Shown here: piece after piece, positions 8,501 through 17,202 of the stretch
Layout of the letters: the number at the start of each line of letters is the position of its first letter
Position numbering within the stretch: the stretch's first letter is position 1
NCBI RefSeq assembly: GCF_002028405.1
Contig: NZ_CP020046.1
Location: 930,001 to 994,000 of the forward strand
Direction: 5' to 3'
Length of the DNA: 64,000 nt
Source: Thiomonas intermedia
Lineage (GTDB): Bacteria > Pseudomonadota > Gammaproteobacteria > Burkholderiales > Burkholderiaceae_C
The notes under the pieces: generated by a model
Seen by the model: the letters and a program-made list of their open reading frames with translations, nothing else
What the model was told of the DNA's origin: nothing
Databases searched by the model: none
Position numbers and translations under genes: made by a program

Positions 8501-9586
8501 CAGATGCAGGCGGCAGGGCTGGCGGTGACGCGGCTGGGGCGCGACGAAAGCAACGGCCTGGGCACCTTCGTTCGCCCCGCGCTGATCGAAATCGACCGCA
8601 TCGACCGCCTGCAGCGCGAAGTCTTCGGCCCCGTGCTGCATGTGCTGCGCTACCGCCGCGACCAGGTGGCGACGGTGCTCGACGCGGTCAACGCCACGGG
8701 CTATGGCCTGACTTTCGGCATCCACAGCCGCATCGACGAGACCCTCGACGAGTTGAGCACGAAGGCCCGCGCAGGCAATGTGTACGTCAACCGCAATCTC
8801 ATCGGCGCCGTCGTCGGGGTCCAGCCTTTCGGTGGCCAGGGCAAGTCCGGCACCGGCCCCAAAGCCGGTGGCCCGCTCTACCTCGATCGCCTCGTGCAAC
8901 CCCACGACCCGGCTCGTGGCGGACCGTCCGATCTGCATCTGCCGGGCTCCCTGGAGCGCATCCCGGCCGACCCCGCTCCCGCGAGCCACGACGCCCTGCG
9001 CCGCCTGATCGACGCGCTCCAGCCCCGCGCCTTCGGTCTGGACGCTCCGGGCGTGGCCCGCCTGCGCGACGCCTGCGCGCACTATCTCGCCGCCAGTCCG
9101 GCCGGCCTCACTTTCATCCTGCCTGGCCCGACCGGAGAATCCAACCGCTACCGGCTGTTGCCCCGCGAAGGTGGCCTGTGGTGCATGCCGCAGACCGCCC
9201 TGGGCTTGCTGCATCAGCTTGCCGCCTCGCTCGCCACCGGCCATGATGCCCTGATCGAGATACCAGGCCCCGACAGCCCGATCGCATCGTGGCTTGAGGC
9301 GCTGCCGCCTGAGGTGAAGCGGTTCGTGCGGGCTTGCACGCCAGCGCAGCGCGAAACACGGCCCGACCTGAGCGTCGTGCTGTTCGAAGGCGACGCCGAC
9401 GCCCTGGCCCGCACCCAGATCGAACTGGCACAGCGCGATGGCCCGATCGTGCGCATGGAGAGTCGCAGCCCGGCACAACTCGCCGAGGGTGCCCTGATCG
9501 ATCTCCACGCCCTGATGCACGAGCAAAGCGTGAGCATCAACACCGCCGCGGCCGGCGGCAATGCACAGCTCATGACCTTGGCATGA
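5555..9586 (+). CDS. putA: Bifunctional proline dehydrogenase / L-glutamate gamma-semialdehyde dehydrogenase with DNA-binding domain
   Basis: PutA oxidises proline to pyrroline-5-carboxylate using FAD and membrane quinone, then oxidises glutamate semialdehyde to glutamate using NAD+. The 1343-residue protein starts MGATTIGIKMDDALRERV, the ribbon-helix-helix DNA-binding domain of trifunctional PutA (residues about 1-48, with TPHWLIKQ). The FAD barrel follows (SIKLSALHPRY near 326, then GVNIDAEE-like and RLVKGAYWDSEIKRAQ motifs). The aldehyde dehydrogenase has FTGSTEVAQ, ETGGQN near 892 and the catalytic Cys926 in SAGQRCSALR. The start at 5555 matches the E. coli PutA N-terminus; an upstream in-frame ATG at 5501 falls in the operator. 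The acetyltransferase gene overlaps its stop by ATGA. Confidence 0.96.
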   Translation: MGATTIGIKMDDALRERVRRAADRLGRTPHWLIKQATLDRVEQIERGEWEKTPPSTPGLVAPEFHNLEPEIAASPVPFLDWAQSVLPQTDLRAAITAAWHRPEPECLPSLIELAQMSDESAREAVRERAQRLVEGVRARREMGGVEALVQEFSLSSQEGVALMCLAEALLRIPDNATRDALIRDKISRGDWQAHLGHSPSMFVNAAVWGLMLTGRLTATSSERGLASSLSRLIGKGGEPLIRQGVQRAMRLMGEQFVTGQTIAEALANSRAQERKGFRYSYDMLGEAALTEADAQRYFAAYEQALHAIGKASHGRGIFEGPGLSIKLSALHPRYSRAQYARVMDELLPRLTALVVLARQYDVGINIDAEEADRLELSLDLLEALCFHPALKGWNGIGFVIQAYQKRCPFVIDHLLDLARRSGHRLMVRLVKGAYWDSEIKRAQVDGLDGYPVYTRKVHTDVAYLACARKLLAAPDAIYSQFATHNAQALASIVHMAGQNYYPGQYEFQCLHGMGEPLYDQVVGASGEGKLSRPCRIYAPVGTHDTLLAYLVRRLLENGANTSFVNRIGDDAVPVSELVSDPVDDARAIAAQTGVLGSPHPRIALPRQLFAGLGELSRPNSAGFNLAHEQQLASLSAALLRSAQQRPHAAPTVRDAPPPAEPAQAEADGWQAVLNPADPRDTVGWVHHTTRPQVDDALQRAQSAAPVWQATPPAERAICLQRAADALEQQMQPLLGLIMREAGKTLPSAVAEVREAVDFLRYYAAQVASRFDNATHRPLGVVLCISPWNFPLSIFCGQVAAALAAGNAVLAKPAEQTPLIAAALVRLLHAAGVPADAVQLVPGQGGTVGAALVAHPSVAGVMFTGSTEVAQSIARTVAQRLSPQGRSVVLIAETGGQNALIADSSALAEQLVADVLTSAFDSAGQRCSALRLLCIQDDVADRVIGMIREAMDDWSLGNPDRMHTDIGPVIDREARDTLEAHIAQMQAAGLAVTRLGRDESNGLGTFVRPALIEIDRIDRLQREVFGPVLHVLRYRRDQVATVLDAVNATGYGLTFGIHSRIDETLDELSTKARAGNVYVNRNLIGAVVGVQPFGGQGKSGTGPKAGGPLYLDRLVQPHDPARGGPSDLHLPGSLERIPADPAPASHDALRRLIDALQPRAFGLDAPGVARLRDACAHYLAASPAGLTFILPGPTGESNRYRLLPREGGLWCMPQTALGLLHQLAASLATGHDALIEIPGPDSPIASWLEALPPEVKRFVRACTPAQRETRPDLSVVLFEGDADALARTQIELAQRDGPIVRMESRSPAQLAEGALIDLHALMHEQSVSINTAAAGGNAQLMTLA

Positions 9587-10371
9587 ACAGCCGTGCCATG
9601 CCCCACAATGTCGATTTGAGCACCGCCACGTCCATGTCACTCCCCCCCCAATCCACGGCCCCGCTGGGTCAGCCCGTTCCCGGTTGGCGCCCGCCCGCGC
9701 TGCCCGCCAAGACCTCGCTCGAAGGCCATTTCTGCACGCTGGAACCCGCAGAACCCTCCCGGCACGGCGCCGACCTCTACGCCGCGCAAACCCTGGACGC
9801 CCAGGGCGAGGGCTGGAATTACCTTCCCTACGGGCCGTTCGCATCGGCGCAGGACTATGAGGCCTGGATGATGGCCAACGGCCTGGGCTCCGACCCCCTG
9901 TTCTTCGCCATTCTCGACGCGCACACCGGGCGCGCGGTCGGATTGGCCAGCTACCTGCGCATCACCCCTGCGGCGGGCAGCATCGAGATCGGCCATCTCT
10001 ACTTCTCGCCGCTGCTGCAGCGCAAACCCGCGGCCACCGAGGCGCTGTTCCTGCTGATGGACCAGGCGTTTGCGTTGGGCTACCGCCGACTGGAATGGAA
10101 ATGCAATGCGCTGAACGCGGCCTCGCGCAGCGCCGCCCAGCGCCTGGGCTTTCAGTTCGAGGGCCTCTTTCGTCAGGCGGCCGTGGTGAAAGGTCGCAAC
10201 CGCGACACCGCCTGGTTCAGCATCATCGACGGGGAATGGCCGCAGTTGAGGAGCGCCTTCAAACGCTGGCTGGCACCGGCAAACTTCGATGAAAAAGGGC
10301 GGCAGCGCGAGCGCCTGTCGGCACTCACCGCAGCCGCCCTGGGGCGCGCGCCCGGCGATCAGTCGGAGTAG
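9583..10371 (+). CDS. GNAT-family N-acetyltransferase
   Basis: The product is a 262-residue GNAT protein of the RimJ/RimL-like type. It has [22 protein letters not shown] (the acetyl-CoA region, roughly residues 125-146) and the ending block [19 protein letters not shown] followed by [22 protein letters not shown]. Related proteins acetylate the N terminus of proteins or small amines; the substrate here is unknown. The start at 9583 forms an ATGA overlap with the putA stop, suggesting translational coupling. Starts at 9598 or 9634 are also possible, since the first 40 residues are not typical of the family. It converges with glyA, overlapping its 3' end by 13 bp. Confidence 0.82.
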   Translation: MNSRAMPHNVDLSTATSMSLPPQSTAPLGQPVPGWRPPALPAKTSLEGHFCTLEPAEPSRHGADLYAAQTLDAQGEGWNYLPYGPFASAQDYEAWMMANGLGSDPLFFAILDAHTGRAVGLASYLRITPAAGSIEIGHLYFSPLLQRKPAATEALFLLMDQAFALGYRRLEWKCNALNAASRSAAQRLGFQFEGLFRQAAVVKGRNRDTAWFSIIDGEWPQLRSAFKRWLAPANFDEKGRQRERLSALTAAALGRAPGDQSE

Positions 10372-11606
10372 ACCGGGAAGGCGTCGGTCAACTGCTTGAC
10401 CTCGGCGCGAACCCGCTCCAGCGTGGCCGCGTCGTGCGGGTTCTCCAGCACGTCGGCGATGAGGTTGGCGGTCTTCTCGGCTTCGGCCTCCTTGAAGCCA
10501 CGGGTGGTCATGGCCGGCGAGCCGATGCGGATGCCCGAGGTGACGAACGGCTTTTCGGGGTCGTTCGGAATGGCGTTCTTGTTGACCGTGAGATGCGCCT
10601 CGCCCAGCACTTTTTCGGCCTCCTTGCCGGTGATCTGCTTGGACCGCAGATCCACCAGCATGACGTGCGATTCGGTGCGCCCGCTGACGATGCGCAGGCC
10701 GCGCCGCGTCAGCGTTTCGGCCAGCACGCGCGCATTGGCCACCACCTGTTGCTGATAGACCTTGAAGTCGGGCGCCAGCGCTTCCTTGAACGCCACGGCC
10801 TTGCCCGCGATCACATGCATCAGCGGACCGCCCTGGATGCCGGGGAAGATGGCGCTGTTGATGGCCTTGGCGTGCGCCTCTTTCATCAGGATCACGCCGC
10901 CTCGCGGGCCGCGCAGACTCTTGTGGGTGGTGGTGGTCACCACGTCGGCATGGGGCACGGGATTGGGGTAGACGCCCGCAGCGATCAGGCCGGCGTAATG
11001 CGCCATGTCCACCATGAAGTAAGCGCCCACCGCCTTGGCCACCTTGGCAAAGCGCTCGAAATCGATGCGCAGGCTATAGGCGCTGGCGCCTGCGATGATG
11101 AGCTTGGGCTTGTGCTCGTGCGCCAGACGCTCCATGGCGTCGTAGTCGATCTCTTCCTGCGCGTTCAGACCGTAGCTCACCACCTTGAACCACTTGCCGC
11201 TCATGTTCAGCGCCATGCCATGGGTCAGGTGACCACCCTCGGCCAGGCTCATGCCCATGATGGTGTCGCCCGGCTGCAGCAGGGCGAAGAACACACCCTG
11301 GTTGGCTTGCGATCCGGAGTTGGGCTGCACATTGGCCGCCTCGGCGCCGAAGATCTGCTTGACGCGGTCGATCGCCAGTTGCTCGGCGATGTCGACGAAC
11401 TCGCAACCGCCGTAATAACGCTTGCCGGGATAGCCCTCGGCGTACTTGTTGGTGAGTTGCGAACCCTGCGCCTGCATGACGGCGGGCGAGGTGTAGTTTT
11501 CCGAGGCGATCAGCTCGATGTGGTCTTGCTGGCGCTGGTTCTCGGACTGGATGGTGGTCCACAGTTCGGGGTCGATCTGGGCGAGGGTCTTGGTGCGGTC
11601 GAACAT
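10359..11606 (-). CDS. glyA: Serine hydroxymethyltransferase
   Basis: This PLP enzyme converts serine and tetrahydrofolate to glycine and 5,10-methylene-tetrahydrofolate, feeding one-carbon metabolism in the cytoplasm. The 415-residue protein has [16 protein letters not shown] near the N terminus, [36 protein letters not shown] with the PLP-contacting Asp, and the Schiff-base Lys in [16 protein letters not shown]. The start is the ATG at 11606 giving [10 protein letters not shown]; the longer frame begins with an unlikely TTG at 11621. About 255 bp of non-coding sequence separates it from the next gene upstream, and I see no glycine riboswitch there. Confidence 0.96.
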   Translation of the reverse strand: MFDRTKTLAQIDPELWTTIQSENQRQQDHIELIASENYTSPAVMQAQGSQLTNKYAEGYPGKRYYGGCEFVDIAEQLAIDRVKQIFGAEAANVQPNSGSQANQGVFFALLQPGDTIMGMSLAEGGHLTHGMALNMSGKWFKVVSYGLNAQEEIDYDAMERLAHEHKPKLIIAGASAYSLRIDFERFAKVAKAVGAYFMVDMAHYAGLIAAGVYPNPVPHADVVTTTTHKSLRGPRGGVILMKEAHAKAINSAIFPGIQGGPLMHVIAGKAVAFKEALAPDFKVYQQQVVANARVLAETLTRRGLRIVSGRTESHVMLVDLRSKQITGKEAEKVLGEAHLTVNKNAIPNDPEKPFVTSGIRIGSPAMTTRGFKEAEAEKTANLIADVLENPHDAATLERVRAEVKQLTDAFPVYSD

Positions 11607-11862
11607 GGAAAAAAGGTCCAATTGACGGCCCGCGCCGCTTCATCCAGAAGGGAAGTGCGCAAGCCTGGGCTGATGACGATCATAGACAGCGATAGGCTGG
11701 CCCAGGCGAACGGCTCGTGCAGCAGTCCAGTCCCAGAAGGGGTGAAACACTGCACTCGAAATCCAGCACTCCCCGGTGGTTCGTCCCACCTCGAGACCGC
11801 GCGTGTGTCGCCAGTCTCTATCGCCAGTCGTGCAGAAGCTATGGTAGCGGGTCGGCAGCGGG
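11607..11862. other. Intergenic stretch upstream of glyA
   Basis: These 256 bp lie between the glyA start and the 3' end of the lytic transglycosylase gene. It must hold the glyA promoter, but I found no convincing operator, terminator, riboswitch or small gene in it. Confidence 0.4.
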
Positions 11863-12729
11863 TCAGGTGAGGGAAGCGTGCTTCTGCAGGGCCGTCGATG
11901 GCTCGGTCGCCACGGTCGATTTGGCGACAGCCGACAACGCTTGCGGTGACACGACATGGCCTGCGCTGGCCGTCATCGGCGCCGCAGCCTTGGGCGGCAG
12001 CCCCGCCACGCGTTCGAGCTGCTCCTGTTCGGCCAGCACTTTGTCGGCATAGCCGCCCTCGTTCGCATCGGTCGTGGCGCCAACGTAATAGCGCAGCCCC
12101 ACCCGCACCGAACCCCCGCGGCTGATCGCATCTCTGAGCACCAGGGCGCCCACGCGCATATTGGCCAGCGGATCGATGCTGGCCTGAGGGCCGCCAAAGG
12201 GCGCAAATTTGTCACGATGCACGCCGGCCATCACCTGCATGAGCCCGGTGGCGCCCACGCTGCTGGCCGCATAAGGGTTGAATGACGACTCGACGGCCAT
12301 CACCGCCAGAATCAGCAGCGGATCGAGCTTTTCCTGCCGTCCCACCGTCCAGGCCGCGCTGACGAGCTGGGCCATGGCATTGGGCGCAATGCTGTAGCGT
12401 CGCGCCAGCCAGTTGGATACGGTGCGCTGCTGCAGCGTCAGCGCAGGCAAGGCGCTGCTGGGCAGGGGCGCCGCTTGCGCCACGGGCAACAGCACATCGG
12501 CCGGCTTCTGCGCCAGAGCCTGCAGCTCATCGGTCGCCGTCTTGCGCGCCATGACCCACTGAGTCAGGCCGCGGTCCAGCGTGCTCATCGCCTTGGGCTG
12601 GAAGTACAAATACGCACCACCGGCCACCACAAACAAGCCCACCATCATCAAAGTCTGGTGGGTCAATTCCCAAAAACCTCCCACCAACCGACGCGCGCGC
12701 GGCAGGGAAGATTGCATGGCGTTCAACAT
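11863..12729 (-). CDS. Membrane-anchored lytic transglycosylase (SLT domain)
   Basis: The 288-residue protein has one N-terminal membrane segment (about residues 26-43, TLMMVGLFVVAGGAYLYF). A periplasmic SLT domain follows, with the catalytic Glu147 in VMAVESSFNPYAASSVGATG and the LMQVM motif typical of lysozyme-like transglycosylases. Such enzymes cut peptidoglycan between MurNAc and GlcNAc with 1,6-anhydro product formation. The chosen start at 12729 has AGGAG nine bases upstream; the open frame continues to 12798 without support. The C-terminal 60 residues are Ala-rich and likely disordered. The gene stands alone, so its process (cell-wall turnover, secretion apparatus insertion) is open. 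Confidence 0.88.
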   Translation of the reverse strand: MLNAMQSSLPRARRLVGGFWELTHQTLMMVGLFVVAGGAYLYFQPKAMSTLDRGLTQWVMARKTATDELQALAQKPADVLLPVAQAAPLPSSALPALTLQQRTVSNWLARRYSIAPNAMAQLVSAAWTVGRQEKLDPLLILAVMAVESSFNPYAASSVGATGLMQVMAGVHRDKFAPFGGPQASIDPLANMRVGALVLRDAISRGGSVRVGLRYYVGATTDANEGGYADKVLAEQEQLERVAGLPPKAAAPMTASAGHVVSPQALSAVAKSTVATEPSTALQKHASLT

Positions 12730-13037
12730 GGAACACTCCTGTGTCTGAGCGGAACGGGCGAGTGTCGGAGGACAACCAGCGCCAGTTCCCAAGGGCACAG
12801 ATCCGAAAACACAGGCTCACCAAGGGAGCCCGGCGGCCTAAGATGCGGCCTTGCATAGGGGCCTGCACCGGGGTTGCCGCGACCGATCAATGGGTCGTTC
12901 ACGGCAAGGCGTGCTTCGGGACGAGTGTGTTGCCTGCCTGAATGTCAGGCGTATTAGGGCAAACACGGATCGAATTTTAGGAACGTCGTTATTCCAGGTC
13001 AACGCATAAGGTCTTATCTTTCACTTCTATTAGTTAT
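12730..13037. other. Divergent intergenic region between transglycosylase and ubiD-like gene
   Basis: These 308 bp carry the promoters of two divergent genes. I see a short dyad ATAAG-GT-CTTAT at 13006-13017, just before the ubiD-like start, and GCCTG...CAGGC around 12927. Neither matches an operator I can name. No gene is evident. Confidence 0.35.
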
Positions 13038-14588
13038 ATGAAATACCGGGATCTGCGTGATTTTCTCTCCCAGTTGGAGGCTCTTTCCCTGCTGCGGCGC
13101 ACGGCCGAACCCGTCTCGCCTCATCTCGAGATGACGGCCGTCTGCGACGCCCTGCTTCGGGGGGGCGGACCGGCGGTGCTGTTCGAGCGACCGACGGGCC
13201 ATGCCATGCCGGTGCTGGGCAATCTGTTCGGCACGCCCCAGCGCGTAGCCATGGGCATGGGTGCGAAGGATCTCAGCGAACTGCGCCGGATCGGCGAAGT
13301 GCTCGCCCGCCTCAAAGAGCCCGAACCGCCGAAGGGCCTCAAGGACGCCGGCGAGTTGATGCATCTGGTCAAGGCTGTCTGGGACATGCGCCCGAGCACG
13401 GTATCGCGCCCCGTCTGCCAGCAGGTCGTACTGGAAGGTGACGAGGTGGACTTGCACCGCTTGCCGATGCAGACCTGCTGGCCGGGCGACGTGGCGCCGC
13501 TGCTCACCTGGGGGCTGGTGATCACGCGCGGCCCGCAGGATGTGCCGCGTCCGCGCAAGCGGCAGAACCTGGGCATCTACCGCCAGCAGCGCATCGGCCG
13601 CCGCCAGCTCATCATGCGCTGGCTGACGCATCGGGGAGGCGCCCTCGATTTCCGCGAATTCGCCCTGGCCCACCCTGGACAGCCCTTTCCGGTGGCCGTC
13701 GCGCTGGGCGCCGACCCGGCCACCACGCTGGGCGCGGTCACCCCCGTGCCCGACACCCTGAGCGAGTACCAGTTCGCGGGGCTGTTGCGCGGCGCCCGCA
13801 CCGAAGTGGCGCGCTGCGTCGGTCTCGACCTGCAGGTTCCGGCGTCTGCGGAAATCGTGCTCGAAGGTCATCTCCCGCCCGCTGAGCCGGGCTGGCGGGG
13901 TGAAAGCGAAACCGGCGTGCCCCTGATGGAGAAAAACGGCTACCTCCATGCCCTCGAAGGGCCGTTCGGCGACCACACCGGGTATTACAACGAGCAGGAC
14001 TGGTTTCCCGTCTTCGAGGTCCAGCGCATCACCCACCGCGACCAGCCGATCTATCACTCCACCTATACCGGCAAGCCGCCCGATGAACCGGCGGTGCTGG
14101 GCGTGGCGCTCAACGAGGTGTTCGTCCCGATTCTGCAGAAACAGTACCCGGAGATCGTCGACTTCTACCTGCCGCCCGAAGGATGCAGCTACCGGCTCGC
14201 CGTGGTGTCCATCCGCAAAGCCTATGCCGGTCACGCCAAGCGGGTGATGTTCGGCATCTGGGGCTTTCTGCGGCAGTTCCTCTACACCAAGTTCATCGTC
14301 GTCACCGACGCGGATGTGAACATTCGCGACTGGAACGACGTGATCTGGGCCATCACCACCCGCATGGACCCGGTGCGCGACACGCTTCTGGTGGACAACA
14401 CCCCGATCGACTACCTCGATTTCGCCTCGCCGCAGTCGGGCCTTGGCGGCAAGATGGGACTGGACGCCACCCACAAATGGCCGGGCGAGACCCAGCGCGA
14501 ATGGGGCCGCGCCATCGTGCCCGACGAAGCCGTGAAAGCGCGCATGCAAAGTCTGATCGACACCTTGTCGGCGCAACCGCCCCCCTGA
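13038..14588 (+). CDS. ubiD: UbiD-family (de)carboxylase
   Basis: UbiD enzymes use prenylated FMN to decarboxylate aromatic acids; the housekeeping member removes the carboxyl group of 3-polyprenyl-4-hydroxybenzoate in ubiquinone synthesis. The 516-residue protein starts [15 protein letters not shown] and has the family blocks [52 protein letters not shown] and [17 protein letters not shown]. Length and these blocks fit the ubiquinone-pathway type rather than the phenolic-acid type, so the symbol is given with that reservation. The start at 13038 follows an AT-rich region. No ubiX flavin prenyltransferase gene is adjacent. Confidence 0.88.
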   Translation: MKYRDLRDFLSQLEALSLLRRTAEPVSPHLEMTAVCDALLRGGGPAVLFERPTGHAMPVLGNLFGTPQRVAMGMGAKDLSELRRIGEVLARLKEPEPPKGLKDAGELMHLVKAVWDMRPSTVSRPVCQQVVLEGDEVDLHRLPMQTCWPGDVAPLLTWGLVITRGPQDVPRPRKRQNLGIYRQQRIGRRQLIMRWLTHRGGALDFREFALAHPGQPFPVAVALGADPATTLGAVTPVPDTLSEYQFAGLLRGARTEVARCVGLDLQVPASAEIVLEGHLPPAEPGWRGESETGVPLMEKNGYLHALEGPFGDHTGYYNEQDWFPVFEVQRITHRDQPIYHSTYTGKPPDEPAVLGVALNEVFVPILQKQYPEIVDFYLPPEGCSYRLAVVSIRKAYAGHAKRVMFGIWGFLRQFLYTKFIVVTDADVNIRDWNDVIWAITTRMDPVRDTLLVDNTPIDYLDFASPQSGLGGKMGLDATHKWPGETQREWGRAIVPDEAVKARMQSLIDTLSAQPPP

Positions 14589-14825
14589 TGAAACGCAAAA
14601 CTTTCAAGGCCTTGCGCCATGATCACTCAGCCGATTCGGCCATACCCCCATGCCTGGGTCATGTTTGGTCTTGACGGCGCCGACACACGGGGCGTACCTT
14701 CAAGTCGTCGTTGCAGTGCAGCTGCTCGGCGAACAGACTGGGTGGAACCCGGACTGTTGTTAGACCCCCCTCATGCATCCCTGCGTGAGATTGACAGGCG
14801 GCAGCAAACCCGACTGTCGGACCCC

Positions 14826-14865
14826 CGGGCCGCACACCTTCAGGTTGGCGGCCCGCTTCTTTTTT
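14826..14865 (+). terminator. Rho-independent terminator
   Basis: CGGGCCGC (14826-14833) pairs with GCGGCCCG (14848-14855). Inside, an ACCT/AGGT stem extends the hairpin after a 2x2 internal loop. It is followed by CTTCTTTTTT. It lies between the convergent ubiD-like and copper-chaperone genes and most likely ends plus-strand transcription. The preceding 14589-14825 holds no gene that I can support. Confidence 0.75.
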
Positions 14866-14874
14866 GGGGACGCT

Positions 14875-15393
14875 TCAGCGCATGCCGCCGTGCATGTCCT
14901 TGCCCGGCATGGAGGCGTCACTGGCGATCTTGTCCCGCGGCTCCACCTTGAGTTTCACCTCCATGTGCCCGCCTGCCGCGAACTTGATCGTCACAGGTAC
15001 CGTCTCGCCCACTTTCAACGGCGCTTTCAGGTCCATGAACATAAGGTGATAGCCCGAGCCCGGCTGCATGCGCAAGGTCTTGCCAGCAGGCACCGGAATG
15101 GTTTCCACTTCACGCATGCGCATCACGTTGTTCTCCATGCTCATGGTGTGCAGTTCCACATGACCGCAGACGGGCGATGAAGCGGCAACGATCTTGTCAT
15201 CGGTCTTGCCGTGGTTGACGAGGGTGAGAAAGCCACCGCCGTTGCGGGCGCCGGGTATCGACGGCAGCGCCTGGGCCTGCGTCACCGCGATCGCGCCGGC
15301 GCCTTGGGCCAGCGCGGCCGACGCGCTGGTCAGCATCAACACAGCGGGAATCATCGCCAGGGCCTGTCGGCGGGTGAACACGCGGATCGTCAT
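14875..15393 (-). CDS. Periplasmic copper chaperone, PCu(A)C family
   Basis: PCu(A)C proteins carry Cu(I) in the periplasm, mainly for cytochrome oxidase CuA or CuB assembly. The 172-residue precursor has an N-terminal signal with a twin-arginine look (FTRRQALAMIPAVLML, cleavage after ALA-QG near residue 29). The mature part has the copper site H(M)x10Mx21HxM: His82 with Met84, Met93, then His116 and Met118 in GYHLMFMDLKAPLKVGE. The C-terminal tail is Met/His-rich (MPGKDMHGGM), as in many copper proteins. The start at 15393 has AGGAG about nine bases upstream. It diverges from msrA and lies near the DsbG-like and bufferin genes. Confidence 0.9.
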   Translation of the reverse strand: MTIRVFTRRQALAMIPAVLMLTSASAALAQGAGAIAVTQAQALPSIPGARNGGGFLTLVNHGKTDDKIVAASSPVCGHVELHTMSMENNVMRMREVETIPVPAGKTLRMQPGSGYHLMFMDLKAPLKVGETVPVTIKFAAGGHMEVKLKVEPRDKIASDASMPGKDMHGGMR

Positions 15394-15533
15394 CAAGGTT
15401 CTCCTAGAAATCAATACGGCACGGACGCCGCTGCCGATTGTCGGCGAAAATCGCCACAGAAAAGGCGTGCATTTTGTCAGCCTCCGACAATGCGCGGACC
15501 GCGGCAAATTGCCGCACTCACGACTCCTGCCCC

Positions 15534-16097
15534 ATGTCAACCTTCGCCCTGCCCTCTTTGCCTCAGCGCATCACCCTCGCGGGAGGATGCTTCTGGTGCC
15601 TCGACGCCGCCTACCGTCCCTTGCGCGGCGTGTTGCGCGTGGAGTGCGGCTACAGCAACGGCACCACGCTGCGTCCGAGCTACCGGGAGGTCTGCACCGG
15701 CCAGACCGGGCATGCCGAGGTCGTCCGCCTGGACTTCGATCCCGACGTGCTCAATCTGGACACGGTACTGGACGTGTTCTTCGCCATGCACGACCCCACC
15801 ACCCTGAACCGCCAGGGCAACGACATCGGCACGCAATACCGCTCGGGCATCTACACCCACGACGGCGCCCAGCTCACGGCCGTGCGCGCCTATGTGCAGC
15901 GCCTGCGCGACCAGGCGCTGTTCGCCGATCCCATCGTGACCGAGATCGCGCCGGAATCCAACTACAGCCCTGCCGAATCGGAACATCAGGACTATTTCGC
16001 CCACCATCCCTACCAGGGGTATTGCGCCGCCGTCATCGCACCCAAGGTGGACAAGCTGCGTCGAAAGTACGCCGCGCTGCTGCGCGAGTCGGCATGA
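15534..16097 (+). CDS. msrA: Peptide methionine-S-sulfoxide reductase
   Basis: MsrA reduces the S-epimer of methionine sulfoxide in oxidised proteins. The 187-residue protein has the invariant GGCFWC (catalytic Cys19) followed by GVLRVECGYSNG, the substrate block TGHAEVVRLDFDP, FFAMHDPTTLNRQGNDIGTQYRS, and the recycling region HHPYQGYC. It has no signal peptide, so it is cytoplasmic. The start is the ATG at 15534; the longer open frame from 15438 lacks a plausible start. It is followed 19 bp downstream by the HPP-CBS gene, which may be co-transcribed. Confidence 0.95.
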   Translation: MSTFALPSLPQRITLAGGCFWCLDAAYRPLRGVLRVECGYSNGTTLRPSYREVCTGQTGHAEVVRLDFDPDVLNLDTVLDVFFAMHDPTTLNRQGNDIGTQYRSGIYTHDGAQLTAVRAYVQRLRDQALFADPIVTEIAPESNYSPAESEHQDYFAHHPYQGYCAAVIAPKVDKLRRKYAALLRESA

Positions 16098-16116
16098 TCG
16101 CGCAGGGAATCGCACC

Positions 16117-17202
16117 TTGAGCGGCGCTCAAACCGCGGGCAGCCCCCGCGTCGGCTGGGTCGAGTGGCTGCGCGTTTCGGTTGGCGCGGTGCTCGGCGTT
16201 GCCGCCGTCGGGCTGCTGAGCCGCTTCGTCGAAACGGGCACGGGCTGGACGCAGGCCGCCTGGCTGGTCGCCCCCATCGGGGCCAGTGCCGTCATCGTGT
16301 TTGCCCTGCCCAGCAGTCCGCTGGGACGGCCGTGGTCGGTCATAGGCGGCAACACGCTGGGTACGCTGATGGGCATCGTCAGCGCGGCCTGGATCGGACC
16401 GACCTGGATCGCGGCCGGGGTGGCGGTGGGCGCGGCCATTGCCCTGATGCTGCAGGCCCGCTGCCTTCATCCGCCGGGCGGCGCGGCCGCTTTGCTGGCG
16501 GTGCTGACGCACACCACCGACTGGCGCTTCGCCCTCATGCCCGTGGCGCTCAATTCAGCCTTGCTCGTGGCCGCGGCATGGCTCTGGCATGCCGCCACGC
16601 GGCGTCCTCACCCCGCACCGTCCGCCGGGGCCGAGGCCCTGTTGCCCAATACCGACGATCTGTCCAGCGCCATCGACGCGGCGGTGACACGCTACGGCGA
16701 AGTGCTCGACATCGATCGGGCGACGCTGCGCAACCTGCTTGAAGAAGCGCAGACCCAGGCCTACCGCCAGCGCCTGGACGCCGTGAGCTGCGCCGACATC
16801 ATGCAGCGCGACGTGCAGGTCGCCCGGCCCGATGAAAGCGTGGCCGAGGCCCAGGACCGTCTGACCGAACACGGCATCAAGGCGCTGCCGGTGATCGACC
16901 GGCATCGACAGGTCGTCGGCATTGTGACCGCCGCCGACCTGCGTCTGAACCCCGAGGGCGCCCCCAGCGCCATGCGAGAGTCTTCCGCGCCCGTGGCCGC
17001 ACGCATGACGCGGCAGGTGCGCGTCGTCTCGCAAACGCGGCATCTCTCCGAACTGATCCCGCTGTTCGCCAGCAGCGGCCATCACCATCTGCCGGTCATC
17101 GACGCGTCGGCGCGGCTCACCGGCATGATCACGCAAAGCGACGTGATGCGGGCGCTGCATCGCACCCCGGTGACCCTGCTTACTTCGCCTCCTTCAGCAT
17201 GA
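16117..17202 (+). CDS. HPP-family membrane protein fused to two CBS domains
   Basis: The N-terminal half (residues about 20-160) is an HPP-family membrane domain with four or so hydrophobic helices and the defining CLHPPGGAAALLAV motif. The C-terminal half has two CBS domains: CADIMQRDVQVARPDESVAE to GIVTAADLRL, and AARMTRQVRVVSQTRHLSEL to GMITQSDVMRAL. Some plant and cyanobacterial HPP proteins move nitrite; CBS pairs usually bind adenosyl ligands and gate the attached domain. The only fitting start is a TTG at 16117, with AGGGA nine bases upstream. Its stop region overlaps the 3' end of the DsbG-like gene by 23 bp. Transported substrate unknown. Confidence 0.82.
   Translation: MSGAQTAGSPRVGWVEWLRVSVGAVLGVAAVGLLSRFVETGTGWTQAAWLVAPIGASAVIVFALPSSPLGRPWSVIGGNTLGTLMGIVSAAWIGPTWIAAGVAVGAAIALMLQARCLHPPGGAAALLAVLTHTTDWRFALMPVALNSALLVAAAWLWHAATRRPHPAPSAGAEALLPNTDDLSSAIDAAVTRYGEVLDIDRATLRNLLEEAQTQAYRQRLDAVSCADIMQRDVQVARPDESVAEAQDRLTEHGIKALPVIDRHRQVVGIVTAADLRLNPEGAPSAMRESSAPVAARMTRQVRVVSQTRHLSELIPLFASSGHHHLPVIDASARLTGMITQSDVMRALHRTPVTLLTSPPSA

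Noticed and set aside
6962-9844. A 960-codon open frame on the minus strand
   Set aside because: It is the antisense shadow of putA in high-GC DNA; its product is low-complexity and lacks any domain, while the plus strand encodes a full PutA.
11607-11862. A glycine or other riboswitch upstream of glyA
   Set aside because: None of the conserved aptamer segments could be found on the minus strand.
14589-14825. A possible small RNA (6S or tmRNA-like) or transposase remnant after the ubiD-like gene
   Set aside because: I could not fold a 6S or tmRNA pattern, and short translated pieces showed no convincing match to a transposase.
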